From Croceibacterium xixiisoli (GTDB lineage: Bacteria > Pseudomonadota > Alphaproteobacteria > Sphingomonadales > Sphingomonadaceae): a stretch of 64,000 nucleotides of DNA. This document shows positions 28,320 through 37,252 of the stretch, one piece after another. A program made the translations under genes and the position numbers. Below the pieces are notes generated by a model. The model had not been told where the DNA came from. It saw only the letters and a program-made list of their open reading frames with translations, and did no database searches. The stretch spans positions 401,184 through 465,183 of the forward strand of contig NZ_WTYJ01000003.1 in assembly GCF_009827305.1 (NCBI RefSeq). The letters run 5' to 3'. The stretch's first letter is position 1, and each line of letters begins with the position of its first letter.

Positions 28320-28329
28320 GGTGGCTGCC

Positions 28330-28866
28330 ATGATATCGGCAAGCGAGCGGTTAAAAAAATTGAGGATGGCGGCCGACCCGCCGATCTCTATTCGTCGGAT
28401 GGCCGACGAGCTCGGGATTGGGTTTCCACGCTATGCCTATTTCGAGGATTCAAAACGCTTCAAGAAACGCGAACTCCCGATAGATCTTACCCGAAAAATT
28501 GCGGGGGTTTTGGCGTTGCGGGGCATCGACCCTGCGCAGGTGATGCAGTTGGCTGGTTTGAGGGACGACGAAGCAGAGCCTGAAGCCCAAGCCATCGAGG
28601 CCGGAAAACCTGACGTCCAATATGTTACCATGTCAGTCGTGCTACCTAGTGAAGCCGCGCTGACCGATATGTTCGAAGGTCTGCTGGCCTTTGTGCCCGA
28701 GGGCGCATCGCGGGCTGAAGCCGCCCGAATTCTCGCTCAGCGGCTGCCAACTGGTTTCGCAGCGACCGGATCTTTCGCGCCCGGTCAGGGCAAGGCTCCA
28801 ACGCCTGAAGGCGCAACAGTGCCTCCACCTCCCGCCAAAGATCATCCCTCGTCATCACGACCGTAG
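28330..28866 (+). CDS. Phage lysogeny repressor-like protein (C-type)
   Basis: A 178-residue protein with an N-terminal helix-turn-helix (ASERLKKLRMAADPPISIRR, MADELGIGFPRYAYFED) and a Pro-rich C-terminal tail. It lacks the Ser/Lys peptidase domain of LexA-type repressors, so it would not be RecA-cleaved, as in P2. Divergent from the Cro-like gene. The ATG 28330 is preferred to an upstream start that would run through the operators. Confidence 0.75.
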   Translation: MISASERLKKLRMAADPPISIRRMADELGIGFPRYAYFEDSKRFKKRELPIDLTRKIAGVLALRGIDPAQVMQLAGLRDDEAEPEAQAIEAGKPDVQYVTMSVVLPSEAALTDMFEGLLAFVPEGASRAEAARILAQRLPTGFAATGSFAPGQGKAPTPEGATVPPPPAKDHPSSSRP

Positions 28867-29078
28867 CGCATCTGACACTGCATTGCGGGCAGGCGAATTC
28901 GCAGCCCGGTGTAAGTCTGATTGCACGCAACCTCACCCCCTTAACGTTCATGAAATGTTCCAACTAGGTTAGTCCCGGGGTTGTAGGACAGGGAAAAGTT
29001 TCGGCCTGGCGGTGTTGCGGAAGGTGCCCAGCGCTGTCAGCATCAGGTAGGGGGTGTGATTCGCAGCAGGGGCAAAAG

Positions 29079-29543
29079 TTGTTCGAACGCGCAAATACTG
29101 CACACAGAGGTGTCGAAAAATTCGGGCTGATCGTAGCAGCCGCAATGGTCGGGCTGGTCGTTTTCGGAGCGGTATCCGAAAGACGAAACACCGACAGCAA
29201 ATCAGACATCATTTCCGACAAATATAAGCCCATTGTGACGGTTGCCGCCTCTGACTTGTTTGAAGCCTATGATGCCAATGAGTTCACAGCCCAGCAGGCC
29301 TACGGGGAGCACCGGCTTCTGGTGAGTGGCACCATCGCCGGCGTTGCGGTCGACTTTATGAACCAGCCCGTGTTGCAACTGAAAACAAGCAATCAGTTTA
29401 TGCCTGTGAAAGCTTCCCTAGAAGGTGCCAGCGAGGCCAAATTGGCATCACTTATAGAGGGCGCGGAGATTTCCGTGCTTTGTGGCGGGATCAGAGAAGT
29501 GATCGGAGCACCGCAGTTGCGGGATTGCGAAATCGCCGATTAG
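29079..29543 (+). CDS. OB-fold (tRNA_anti-like) membrane-anchored protein
   Basis: A 154-residue protein (TTG start). One membrane helix lies near residues 15-32 (FGLIVAAAMVGLVVFGAV); then comes an OB-fold domain of the tRNA_anti-like family (ASDLFEAYDANEFTAQQAYG, VSGTIAGV, a Cys pair near the end). Such proteins occur in many phage and plasmid cargo regions; their role is unknown. It could be a lysogenic conversion gene. Confidence 0.7.
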   Translation: MFERANTAHRGVEKFGLIVAAAMVGLVVFGAVSERRNTDSKSDIISDKYKPIVTVAASDLFEAYDANEFTAQQAYGEHRLLVSGTIAGVAVDFMNQPVLQLKTSNQFMPVKASLEGASEAKLASLIEGAEISVLCGGIREVIGAPQLRDCEIAD

Positions 29544-29700
29544 CCAGTTTGGCCAAGGGTCATGCGGCAGCGCAGAGTGGGTGAGGGGAGGACGCATAGC
29601 CTATCGTAGCCCCTAGCTCCTCCAGGCGAATGCAGGCAGACCAAGGTAGATGCGCGGTGTACACTGAAGCCAAGTCATGATTCGAGCCCGGAGGCCATTC

Positions 29701-29931
29701 ATGTGGGTTGAGCTTGAGCAGTTTTTAGCGACTGACGCCGACGGCAAACAATATACGGTAAAGGCGTTTCAGCGGCAGGTGATTTATCACACTCGTTCAG
29801 GTGAACCGTGGACCCGGAAAGGCCGCATTTCCCATCGATTGATGGATGGGAGACCGATCGAGATTGTTGAGGGCGAAAGTGCGCCAGCCTTCCGGATTGT
29901 TGATGGCGGTCAGGTTATAAGGCGAGTCTGA
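29701..29931 (+). CDS. Small hypothetical protein, 76 residues
   Basis: Starts MWVELEQFLATDADGKQ behind a good ribosome site (GGAGG). A beta-rich soluble protein ending IVDGGQVIRRV. The frame opens earlier but the ribosome site supports this ATG. Function unknown. Confidence 0.6.
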   Translation: MWVELEQFLATDADGKQYTVKAFQRQVIYHTRSGEPWTRKGRISHRLMDGRPIEIVEGESAPAFRIVDGGQVIRRV

Positions 29932-29971
29932 ACAGCCTTTACCCGGCGACCATCGCTCCCAGCAGATCGAG

Positions 29972-30283
29972 CTAAAGCACTCTGGACAGGTCAACTTGGC
30001 CTGCTTGGACCGTGATACGGAAGCGTTGATCATCTGCCTGGATGACAAAGATGTATCGCATAGAGGCAATCTGGGCTTCAACGGCGGGCAAGTCGGCAGC
30101 AGCGAGCGCTTCCGTGATGGCCTGCACATCCTGTCCGGCATTTAGCGCTTGCTCGCTCACCATCATGATGATGTCCGGTGCATGCTCCAGCTCTGCGAAT
30201 ACAGCCTCAACTGCCTGCAAGGCAGCTTCATATCGACGCAGCGACACAATTTTATCGCAGAAGGCACCCAGGGACTCGCCCAT
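29972..30283 (-). CDS. Hypothetical helical protein, 103 residues
   Basis: Starts MGESLGAFCDKIV; mostly amphipathic helices (RRYEAALQAVEAVFAELEHA, ALAAADLPAVEAQIA) followed by a short strand region. No domain recognised. It lies opposite to its neighbours in the mixed cargo block. Confidence 0.5.
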   Translation of the reverse strand: MGESLGAFCDKIVSLRRYEAALQAVEAVFAELEHAPDIIMMVSEQALNAGQDVQAITEALAAADLPAVEAQIASMRYIFVIQADDQRFRITVQAGQVDLSRVL

Positions 30284-30447
30284 GCATATCACGCCGCAAT
30301 TAACACGGTGAATTCAGCATGTTTTCAATCTTTTAAGGTGAAGAGGGACTGCGAACAAACCCTTCCCCCGCGAATTGCCTGCGCTGTCGATTTCGCTATG
30401 CGAGCGATGCCAATCCAACCAGGAAGCTTGGCACCGCCCGCACAACC

Positions 30448-30747
30448 TCAGTATTTCAATCGCTGGTCGTAAATCTCACGATAATGCTGGATCTTGGTCA
30501 CTCGCAGACCATTCATTCCGGATCTGTCGACGGACCTTTGCCAGCCTACAAATTCCTCAAGGGTGATACTGTAGCGTTCGAGCGCCTCATCCATGGTCAG
30601 AAGGCCGCCCTCCACCGCGCACACCACTTCCGCTTTCCTTCGCGGCACCCAGCGCTTGAGATTGCGCGGAGGTAGCGATGAAAGGGACATGATCTCCCCC
30701 AGCGGTCCAATTACAGGCGGAGACTGACACGACTGTTGAACCGACAT
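30448..30747 (-). CDS. SciP-like protein (DUF1153), CtrA-inhibitor family
   Basis: A 99-residue protein with the family core LPPRNLKRWVPRRKAEVVCA, VEGGLLTMDEALERYS, FVGWQRSVDRSG and LRVTKIQHYR. SciP binds DNA and the regulator CtrA in Caulobacter and blocks CtrA-dependent transcription. A chromosomal copy is normally present in the class; finding one among prophage genes is unusual. Its sequence is more diverged at both ends than typical core copies. A role in altering host cell-cycle or motility genes is inferred. Confidence 0.82.
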   Translation of the reverse strand: MSVQQSCQSPPVIGPLGEIMSLSSLPPRNLKRWVPRRKAEVVCAVEGGLLTMDEALERYSITLEEFVGWQRSVDRSGMNGLRVTKIQHYREIYDQRLKY

Positions 30748-30996
30748 AAGACGACAAATACCTCTATGTACGCGTTTGTGCTTAAGCTGCGCCGGAGAGG
30801 TTAATTTGTTGCTTCACCTTTTGGTTAATGCCGCTCGCTGGTCACATATGTAAATTTTGGCAGCAGAAGTCGGGTTCGCGGGCGCATGAACCTAGGAAAA
30901 CCCCGCTTTCGAGATTTTACATGTTGCACTGCAGCATTCGAGAGCGGTATCCAGAATTCGTCGGGGAGGACTCAACACAGCTGCAAGGAATTAAGC

Positions 30997-31191
30997 ATGT
31001 TCTGGCTGACAATCTGCGAGTTCTTCGGACACAAGGTGGATCCGCGCAGGGTTTGGCATGATGGTCTGAATTACCGGACCAAGTGCCGGCGATGCGGCAG
31101 CAATCTGCTGCGACAGAGTTCAGGTTGGGTGATTTTCGATCCGGCAGCCCATGCCGACGACAGGCGCGAGACCAAAAGCGGCGACGCATAA
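30997..31191 (+). CDS. Small Cys-containing protein, 64 residues
   Basis: Starts MFWLTICEFFGHKVD after the ribosome site AAGGA. It has VWHDGLNYRTKCRRCGSNLL with a C-x2-C pair, resembling small zinc-ribbon-like proteins seen repeatedly in sphingomonads. Function unknown. Confidence 0.65.
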   Translation: MFWLTICEFFGHKVDPRRVWHDGLNYRTKCRRCGSNLLRQSSGWVIFDPAAHADDRRETKSGDA

Positions 31192-31268
31192 GGCATCGGT
31201 ATGCGGCGACAGCGATGCGCAGGCAAGGTTAAATGATGCCTGCGCGAACCGACCGCGTGAGGCGGGGT

Positions 31269-31793
31269 TTATCGAGGAGCAGGCAACGGAAGAGTAGCCG
31301 GATCCCAATGCTCATCTGCCTTACCGTCTATAAAGCGCCAGGTATCAAACCAAGTTGTGGTATAGCTTTCACCAGGCTTGCCCGGGACGGGAAGTTCGCG
31401 CACGAACAGAACGGTCACAAAATCGCCCTCTGCCTGCACGGCGACGATCGGTCGCTGGGTGCGTTCAAGCACCGGGGCAGGCTTCGCCTTGGCGACCTGG
31501 GTGAAATAGGTGATCACCGCGTCCAGGCCAGAGGCCGCGAGCGGATTGTGTTGGATATAGCGGTCGGTGAGGAATTCCCCAGCGCGATCCCACTGGTTGG
31601 CTTCCAACAGCACCTTGATGATGTTCAGCGCTGCCTGCTTGTTGCGGTGCAAGTCAGGGTCTGCGCTGGTGAACAGGCTTTCAGGGTCGGCGTGTGCAAT
31701 TACGGGATCGCTGAGCGGCTGCGCCGCTGCTGGCGCCAGTGTTGTAGCGGACATGAGCGCCGCTACAGTGATCGAGACCAAAGCCCTCATCAA
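31269..31793 (-). CDS. Exported SnoaL-like (NTF2-fold) protein
   Basis: A 174-residue protein with a signal peptide (ALVSITVAALMSATTLAP, cleavage near AAAQP) and an NTF2-like cone fold: NIIKVLLEANQWDRAGEFL, RYIQHNPLAASGLDAVITYF, and IVAVQAEGDFVTVLFV. Similar to the SnoaL-like polyketide-cyclase relatives often annotated as nuclear transport factor 2 family. It probably acts in the periplasm; substrate unknown. Confidence 0.78.
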   Translation of the reverse strand: MMRALVSITVAALMSATTLAPAAAQPLSDPVIAHADPESLFTSADPDLHRNKQAALNIIKVLLEANQWDRAGEFLTDRYIQHNPLAASGLDAVITYFTQVAKAKPAPVLERTQRPIVAVQAEGDFVTVLFVRELPVPGKPGESYTTTWFDTWRFIDGKADEHWDPATLPLPAPR

Positions 31794-32064
31794 TTTTCTC
31801 CCAGTTGGTAGAAATTTTCCTGCGTCGAATGCATTTTAGCGACGAAAGCCTTGCCCGCCATCGCTCGATTTCCGTCAACATATAAATAGTTGATCGAATG
31901 AACAATCTCAATGTCTCGTTGTTGATTTGTCGACAGTTTTGGCAAAGCTTGAGGCGTAAACGGTCTTGTTACGAGCGAACGCAATGGAAATTTTCTGCAA
32001 CATCGACGTTGCCCCGCGGTATGCAATTGTAACTTAACCTGCGGTCGGCAGAGGGATCAGCAAG

Positions 32065-32673
32065 GTGGAATTTGGCGACAAGATTTATGTGATCGACCAA
32101 AGATCAGAATTTCGAGCAAGCATCTCTGCCCTGATTCACTCAATGGGACTGCATCCGGAGATTTTCGACAGCGCGACCGAATTCAGGCGGCTGCGGCCCC
32201 GGACGGGCGTTGTTCTGGCCCACCACGGCTCGCTAGGCAACGACGCGCCCCTGCTGTCGGATATCATGCCCAAGGGCCTGTTTTATCCCGTCATCCTTTA
32301 CGATGATGATCCTGATATCGAAACGCTCGTGAGTTCTGTTCTCGACGGTGCGCTGGGATATTTACGCTGGCCCATCACAACAGATTCGCTCTCGGAAGCC
32401 ATCAAGCTGCTGCGTGCTTCAGCTGTTGAGCATATCCGCCAGCAGCGGCGACGCCTAGAATGTCGGGAAAAGCTCGAACTGCTGTCAAAACGCGAAAGGG
32501 CGGTGCTTGGCTGCCTGATGCAAGACTGTTCGAACAAAGAGACTGCGCTGAGGCTCGGCATCAGTTATCGCACTGTCGAAATTCACCGGGCCAGTATCTT
32601 GCGGAAGCTGGAGGCGCCGAGCATCGCAGCAGCCGCCAGGATCGCCATTCATGGCGAACTCCACGAGGAATGA
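32065..32673 (+). CDS. LuxR/FixJ-type regulator with degenerate receiver
   Basis: A 202-residue two-domain regulator (GTG start). The C-terminal LuxR helix-turn-helix is intact (LLSKRERAVLGCLMQDCSNK, ALRLGISYRTVEIHRASI). The N-terminal receiver (KIYVIDQRSEFRASISALI) lacks the phospho-acceptor Asp: the expected place reads GVVLAHHGSLG. It is therefore probably not controlled by phosphorylation. It lies just before the late tail operon end, in opposite orientation. Confidence 0.8.
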   Translation: MEFGDKIYVIDQRSEFRASISALIHSMGLHPEIFDSATEFRRLRPRTGVVLAHHGSLGNDAPLLSDIMPKGLFYPVILYDDDPDIETLVSSVLDGALGYLRWPITTDSLSEAIKLLRASAVEHIRQQRRRLECREKLELLSKRERAVLGCLMQDCSNKETALRLGISYRTVEIHRASILRKLEAPSIAAAARIAIHGELHEE

Positions 32674-32825
32674 TGCCTGCGCCGTTTTGCCAGACGCCAG
32701 AGTTTTGGTTGCGGTTCATAGTGTTGCCAGCAGTGTAAAGGCGACAATTTGGACATATTCGGCAGATGTGATACATTCTGCAGCATGGGGAAAGTGCCCG
32801 GCGGTCTGGATCCTGCCGGGCACAT

Positions 32826-33833
32826 TTATGCCATCCGCTCCATCCTCATATCGCTCACAAATCCGCCACCCTTGTCGAGCGAATGGGTCACCTCGGTGAT
32901 CAGCCAGTCGCCGGTATCGATCTCGGCCTTGTATCCGCTGACATTTGCACGCGCTTCGGGAAAGGCGTCAGGCCGGCCGAGCGGCAGGCGCAGATCGAGC
33001 GTTTCCGGAGCGCGGCCGAGCCGGCTGCGTTCCGCCTCGGCCGCGCGCCTGGCGCTGATTTCGTCCGGATAGATCCGGCGCAGCTTTTTGGCGCCCTCGG
33101 CATCGCCCACCGTCACGCTCTGGCGGCGGGCGCCGGCGCGATCGTGCCAACTGGCGGTGACGCCGGTTTGCCCGTCGCGCTTCTGCCGCTGCCAGTTGTG
33201 CGTTCCGGCCGTTGAGCGGCGGATGGCGAGTACCGGCAGGGGCTGGCCGCCAGCGGTGGTGCCGGCGCCCTTGGGGGCGAAGATCAGGCAGCCGTCCTTG
33301 ATGGTCGCAACGGCATCGTGATCGCCCCCGAGGCGGCGCAGGAAGGCGATATCGCTTTCCCGGCTCTGACTGATGCTCCGCACCGCGATTGCGCCCAGGG
33401 CGGGCGCCACGCGCGGCGAGAGGCCATTGCTGGCGGCGATCTGGGTAACGACAGCGCCGAGGGTGGTGTTTTTCCAGCTGCGTGATCGGCGATTGCGAAT
33501 CTCGCTGGTGAAATCTGCGGCCCGCGCGCGAATGGTGATCTGATCGGGCGGGCCGCTGTGGCCGACATCGTCGACCTTGAAGCTGCCTTTGTCGACCAGT
33601 CCGACCGTTACATCCGGCCCCTGCCTCCAACCCAGCTGCAGCTGCAGGACGGCGCCCTCGGGTGGCAGGGCAACGCGGCCGCCGACATCTGCGATCGTGA
33701 TATCCAGCTGATCGGCCTCATCGCCGCGCTTTTCCGAGAGCCGCAGCGACATCAGCAGGGGGCGCAGGCGATCAGACAGATCCACGCCATCGAGCGTGAC
33801 GCGCCAATCGGCGATGTTGCTGCGGGCGGTCAT
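32826..33833 (-). CDS. D: P2 gpD-like late tail protein
   Basis: A 335-residue baseplate/late control protein of the phage_GPD family: WRVTLDGVDLSDRLRPLLMS at the start, SDIAFLRRLGGDHDA in the middle and DWLITEVTHSLDKGGGFVS near the end. In P2, D is needed for tail assembly and forms the hub with T4 gp27-like folds. Last gene of the V-D operon; it overlaps U by four bases. Confidence 0.92.
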   Translation of the reverse strand: MTARSNIADWRVTLDGVDLSDRLRPLLMSLRLSEKRGDEADQLDITIADVGGRVALPPEGAVLQLQLGWRQGPDVTVGLVDKGSFKVDDVGHSGPPDQITIRARAADFTSEIRNRRSRSWKNTTLGAVVTQIAASNGLSPRVAPALGAIAVRSISQSRESDIAFLRRLGGDHDAVATIKDGCLIFAPKGAGTTAGGQPLPVLAIRRSTAGTHNWQRQKRDGQTGVTASWHDRAGARRQSVTVGDAEGAKKLRRIYPDEISARRAAEAERSRLGRAPETLDLRLPLGRPDAFPEARANVSGYKAEIDTGDWLITEVTHSLDKGGGFVSDMRMERMA

Positions 33834-34267
33834 GCCGCAGGCTTGGCCGGCGCGGGCTGGTCGCCGTTGGCATAGCGCTGGGTGGCCGGATCATCGACGC
33901 GTAGGAGGTTGATGCTGAAGTCGATCTGGCGCGGCGTGCCATCGGCCAGCAGCCAGGTGTGGCGTTCGTCGAGGCCCTCGATCACGAAGCAACCGAAGAC
34001 GGTGCCATTGCCGGCAACGAGCGGCAGCGCCTCGCCAGCGTCGGCAAGCTCGCGCAGCTGGTCGAGCGAAACGCGGCCATCGGCGATTTCCTGGAAGACC
34101 GACCCGGCCAGGGTTATCACTTCCTCGCCTGGCCCGGTGTATTGGGTGGCATCGCGCGCGCCGATCCGGGGTGATCGGGCGTGGCTCCAATTGGTTTTGC
34201 GCTGCAATTCCTCGGCCGACAGCGTCGCCAGTTCGAACAGGAACATGCCAAGGGCCATCAGATGCAT
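33830..34267 (-). CDS. U: P2 gpU-like tail protein
   Basis: A 145-residue protein with MALGMFLFELATLSAEELQR near the start and FSINLLRVD near the end, the core of the GpU family. gpU joins the tail tube end to the terminator in P2-type tails. Overlaps D and follows T by 13 bases. Confidence 0.9.
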   Translation of the reverse strand: MHLMALGMFLFELATLSAEELQRKTNWSHARSPRIGARDATQYTGPGEEVITLAGSVFQEIADGRVSLDQLRELADAGEALPLVAGNGTVFGCFVIEGLDERHTWLLADGTPRQIDFSINLLRVDDPATQRYANGDQPAPAKPAA

Positions 34268-34280
34268 GGATCAGCCTTCC

Positions 34281-36707
34281 TCATTCGTCGCTGAAGGTGC
34301 GGCCGCGCCGTTCGCGCTCGAGATCCTCGATCGCCTTGCGCACGGCATCGGCGATGGCGGCCGGATCGCCGGTCACGCCATGGAAATGCAGGTGGAATTC
34401 GGCGGGCGCGCTGACTGCCGGCGGGCTTGAGCGGGCGGCATCGCGCGCGGCGGCGGGTGCCGCTGCGGTTGCCATGGCCCCGGCGCCGGCTCCCACGACC
34501 AGCGCCCGGGTCATTCGGGCCGAAAGGTCATTGATGCGCGCCAGCGGCGCATTGGCATTCTTGCCCAGCCCCTGATCCAGCCCGGCCATTGCGTAACCGC
34601 CGATCTCGGCGAAGACGCGGGATGGCGAGTGGATGCCGAGCGTTTTCCTGAGGCTGTCGGGCAACAGATTGCCCACCACATCGATCGCCGCGCGCAGGCC
34701 CGGAATAGCCCCACCGATGCCCTTGATCAGTCCCTGAATGAGATGGCGACCGATATCGGCCAGATTGATCGAACGCAGATAATCAAGCACCGGCATGAAG
34801 GCGCGCCTGAAGATCGCCAATGGCGAGAAATTCAGGAAGACATACTTCAGCCCGTTTACGATGCCCTGCGCAATCTTGGGCCAGTTACCCCAGTTCTCGT
34901 ACAGCCAGTAGCTCGCGGCCGCGATGGCGGCGATGCCGGCGACCACCAACAGGGCGATACCGATCAGCGGCAAAAGGCCGATGCCGAGCGCTGTGGCCGC
35001 CGCTGCGAGAATGCCGATCGGCGCGATCACGGCGGCCAGGATTATCGCACCGCCGCCCACGACCAGAAACAGCGCAGCGAGCACGGCAGCGGCCATGGCG
35101 GCGCCCCGGATGACATCCGGATGCCGCTCAGCGAATGCGGAAATACGATCTGCAATCTCGGAAAATTTGGTCGCGCCCTGGGCGATCAGCGGGAGGAGCT
35201 TTTCGCCGACGGTCAGGGACAGATCCTGCATCCGGATCTTAAGCCGCTGAACCTTCTGAGCCGTATCGTTCATGCGCTCGGCAAAGTCGGCATCGACGGT
35301 GCCGTCCGCGCCCATGGCGTCGGCCCTGATCGCCTTGTATTCTTCGAAGTTGGCGATCAGCGGGCGCAGCGCCTGCTGCACCTGCATGTCGCCAAACAGG
35401 CCTGCCAGCTTCGCCTGATCGCCACCGGTCGCCTGCTCGGTCAATCGAATGAATTCTTCCAGCGGGCTGCGGCTTTCCTTGACTGCGCGTTTAAGGGCCT
35501 TGGGCACATCGATCCCGAGCTCCCGGAAATTCTGGATCGTCTCCTCGGAATTCATTTTGGCCAGCAGATTCATCAGATTGTTGGCGGCCTGAGGGGCATC
35601 ACCCGCACCTTTTCGGGCGATCTGCAGCGCTGCAGACAGATCCGCCACAGCCGGAATGCCGGTGTGCTCGAGAGCCTGCAGGTTGGCGGTCAGCTGCGGA
35701 TAAAACTTCGCCATATCCTTCAGTTCGAAGGCACCGCTCTTGCCCGCCTGGGCCATGACATCGAGCGCCTTGCCGGTCTGCTCGATCGGAACTTTCAGGT
35801 TGTCGAAGGTGGCATAGGTGGCTTTGCTCAGATCCTCGATATCGGCCTTATACGCCGTGGCCGTCCGGCCGATCGGCGTCATCATGTCGACCGCCTGCTG
35901 GCCGCCCAGGCCGAACCCGGTCAGCGCATCGACCCCGCGCTGCAGATCCTGGGGCATCTGATTGACCGCAAGCGCCGACCGGCGCAGCTCCAGCCCCATC
36001 TCACGGCCAGCGTCGCGCGCCTGAACAACTTTTTGGTTGATGTCGGTCATTACGCTTTCGAATTGCATCGCGTCGTCGGCCGAGCCTTCGAGCGGGCGCA
36101 TGATTGTCAGGCCGGTGCCGATCGCGGCGGCGCCGCCGGCGGCGGTGCCGGTTGCGGTGCCCTGGATGCTCGAAAAGCGCGCACGCGCATCGGCAAAGCG
36201 CTGGGTCCGCGCCGTCAATTCCTGCAGGCGCCGATCCTGATCGCGCATGCTGTCCGAGGTCTGGCGGATCTGTTCGCGCAGGCGCCGCTCGCCATTGACC
36301 AGGTCGCGCGTGGAAATGCCGGCTGCAGCAAGCCGGGTGCGCAGTTCGGTCAGGCGGGTGGATTGCTGGCGGTGCTCATTGGTCAGTCGTTCGGATTCAC
36401 GCCTGGCGGCAGCAAATTCGCGCTGCATCTGCCGTGTCGGGTTGGTGGATTGCCCGATCGCGCGGCCCAGCGCGGTTGTTCGCGCCTGCGCCTGCTGCAT
36501 CTGCTGTTCTAGGGCACGGGTACCGCTACGCAGTTGGCGGAATTCCTGAATATCCGCCTGGCTGCGCTGCAGCGCCTTCAGCTGGTTGCGCGTGGCGGCC
36601 AAGGTCTGCGCCAAACGCGAAGAACCGGCCGCCGCATCGCGCATCGGGCGCGTAAGGCGATCGGCACCCTCGAGCAGGACGCGGATGCGGAGGTTACGGT
36701 TCGACAT
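34281..36707 (-). CDS. T: Tail tape measure protein
   Basis: An 808-residue tape measure protein. The N-terminal third is coiled coil; the central part has the TP901-type core (YATFDNLKVPIEQTGKALDV, MAQAGKSGAFELKDMAKFYP); several hydrophobic segments lie near residues 555-625; the C-terminus contains LLPDSLRKTLGIHSPSRVFA, usual for P2 T proteins. Its length sets tail length. It starts two bases after gene E'. Confidence 0.93.
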   Translation of the reverse strand: MSNRNLRIRVLLEGADRLTRPMRDAAAGSSRLAQTLAATRNQLKALQRSQADIQEFRQLRSGTRALEQQMQQAQARTTALGRAIGQSTNPTRQMQREFAAARRESERLTNEHRQQSTRLTELRTRLAAAGISTRDLVNGERRLREQIRQTSDSMRDQDRRLQELTARTQRFADARARFSSIQGTATGTAAGGAAAIGTGLTIMRPLEGSADDAMQFESVMTDINQKVVQARDAGREMGLELRRSALAVNQMPQDLQRGVDALTGFGLGGQQAVDMMTPIGRTATAYKADIEDLSKATYATFDNLKVPIEQTGKALDVMAQAGKSGAFELKDMAKFYPQLTANLQALEHTGIPAVADLSAALQIARKGAGDAPQAANNLMNLLAKMNSEETIQNFRELGIDVPKALKRAVKESRSPLEEFIRLTEQATGGDQAKLAGLFGDMQVQQALRPLIANFEEYKAIRADAMGADGTVDADFAERMNDTAQKVQRLKIRMQDLSLTVGEKLLPLIAQGATKFSEIADRISAFAERHPDVIRGAAMAAAVLAALFLVVGGGAIILAAVIAPIGILAAAATALGIGLLPLIGIALLVVAGIAAIAAASYWLYENWGNWPKIAQGIVNGLKYVFLNFSPLAIFRRAFMPVLDYLRSINLADIGRHLIQGLIKGIGGAIPGLRAAIDVVGNLLPDSLRKTLGIHSPSRVFAEIGGYAMAGLDQGLGKNANAPLARINDLSARMTRALVVGAGAGAMATAAAPAAARDAARSSPPAVSAPAEFHLHFHGVTGDPAAIADAVRKAIEDLERERRGRTFSDE

Positions 36708-36709
36708 GG

Positions 36710-36847
36710 CTATTTTTTGCCCTTCGAAAGTGCATCATGGGATTGTGAGCGCTTGGCGGCACGGGCGCGCCAGCCCATCAGTTCAGCGATCGACATGGTT
36801 TCCATCGCAGCGGGCGGCCAATGGAAGATGACCGCCAGATCTGCCAT
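36710..36847 (-). CDS. E': GpE' small tail protein
   Basis: A 45-residue frame beginning MADLAVIFHWPPAAM and containing MSIAELMGWRARAAKRS: the phage_P2_GpE family. A strong ribosome site AGAGGAGGCG precedes the ATG. The frame is also open upstream into the end of gene E, one base back, so an E+E' fusion by minus-one frameshift is possible as in P2. Confidence 0.85.
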   Translation of the reverse strand: MADLAVIFHWPPAAMETMSIAELMGWRARAAKRSQSHDALSKGKK

Positions 36848-36855
36848 CGCCTCCT

Positions 36856-37143
36856 CTACGTGGAGGGGGAGACCGCTGCTTTGGTCGCTTTCGGCAGCAA
36901 AAAATCCATTACCTCCGTGCCCAGCTGGGTCAGGTCGGACGGATCGAGTGCGGCCACTTCCAGAGCTGTCAGGTTCGGAATGGTGATGCGCGGCAGCAGC
37001 TTTTCGAGGGCGCCATAGTCGAGATTGAGCAGCTGGGAGAGCGACAGGCCGCGCAGTTCGCCGGCAGCGGGTTTGCGCACCTGCAGCGTCTCGATGGTGG
37101 TCTCGCCGCGCTGGATCGGCGTGTCGAGCGTGATGGTGGTCAT
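36856..37143 (-). CDS. E: P2 gpE-like tail assembly protein
   Basis: A 95-residue tail assembly chaperone: MTTITLDTPIQRGETTIETL, RKPAAGELRGLSL, then the acidic end AALDPSDLTQLGTEVMDFLL. The ATG 37143 is the family start; the frame begins 17 residues earlier. It ends SPST-stop over a C-rich stretch (GGTCTCCCCCTCC) where a backward slip would enter the E' frame. Confidence 0.88.
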   Translation of the reverse strand: MTTITLDTPIQRGETTIETLQVRKPAAGELRGLSLSQLLNLDYGALEKLLPRITIPNLTALEVAALDPSDLTQLGTEVMDFLLPKATKAAVSPST

Positions 37144-37252
37144 AGCCGCAACGGCAGTGGAGGCGAGAGCGGCGGCGGCAACGGTTTTGGTCATGAGATT
37201 GCTCCGGAGACGGGATAAGAGGGGCGGCCCGGCGCGCGACCGGGCCGGTTGA

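Noticed and set aside
28646..28963. Open frame antisense to the repressor with a C-x2-C motif
   Set aside because: Most of it overlaps the repressor in antisense; no ribosome site; motif can arise by chance.
31303..31311. TCCCAATGC inside the SnoaL-like gene
   Set aside because: Coding sequence, no matching arm, not before an operon.
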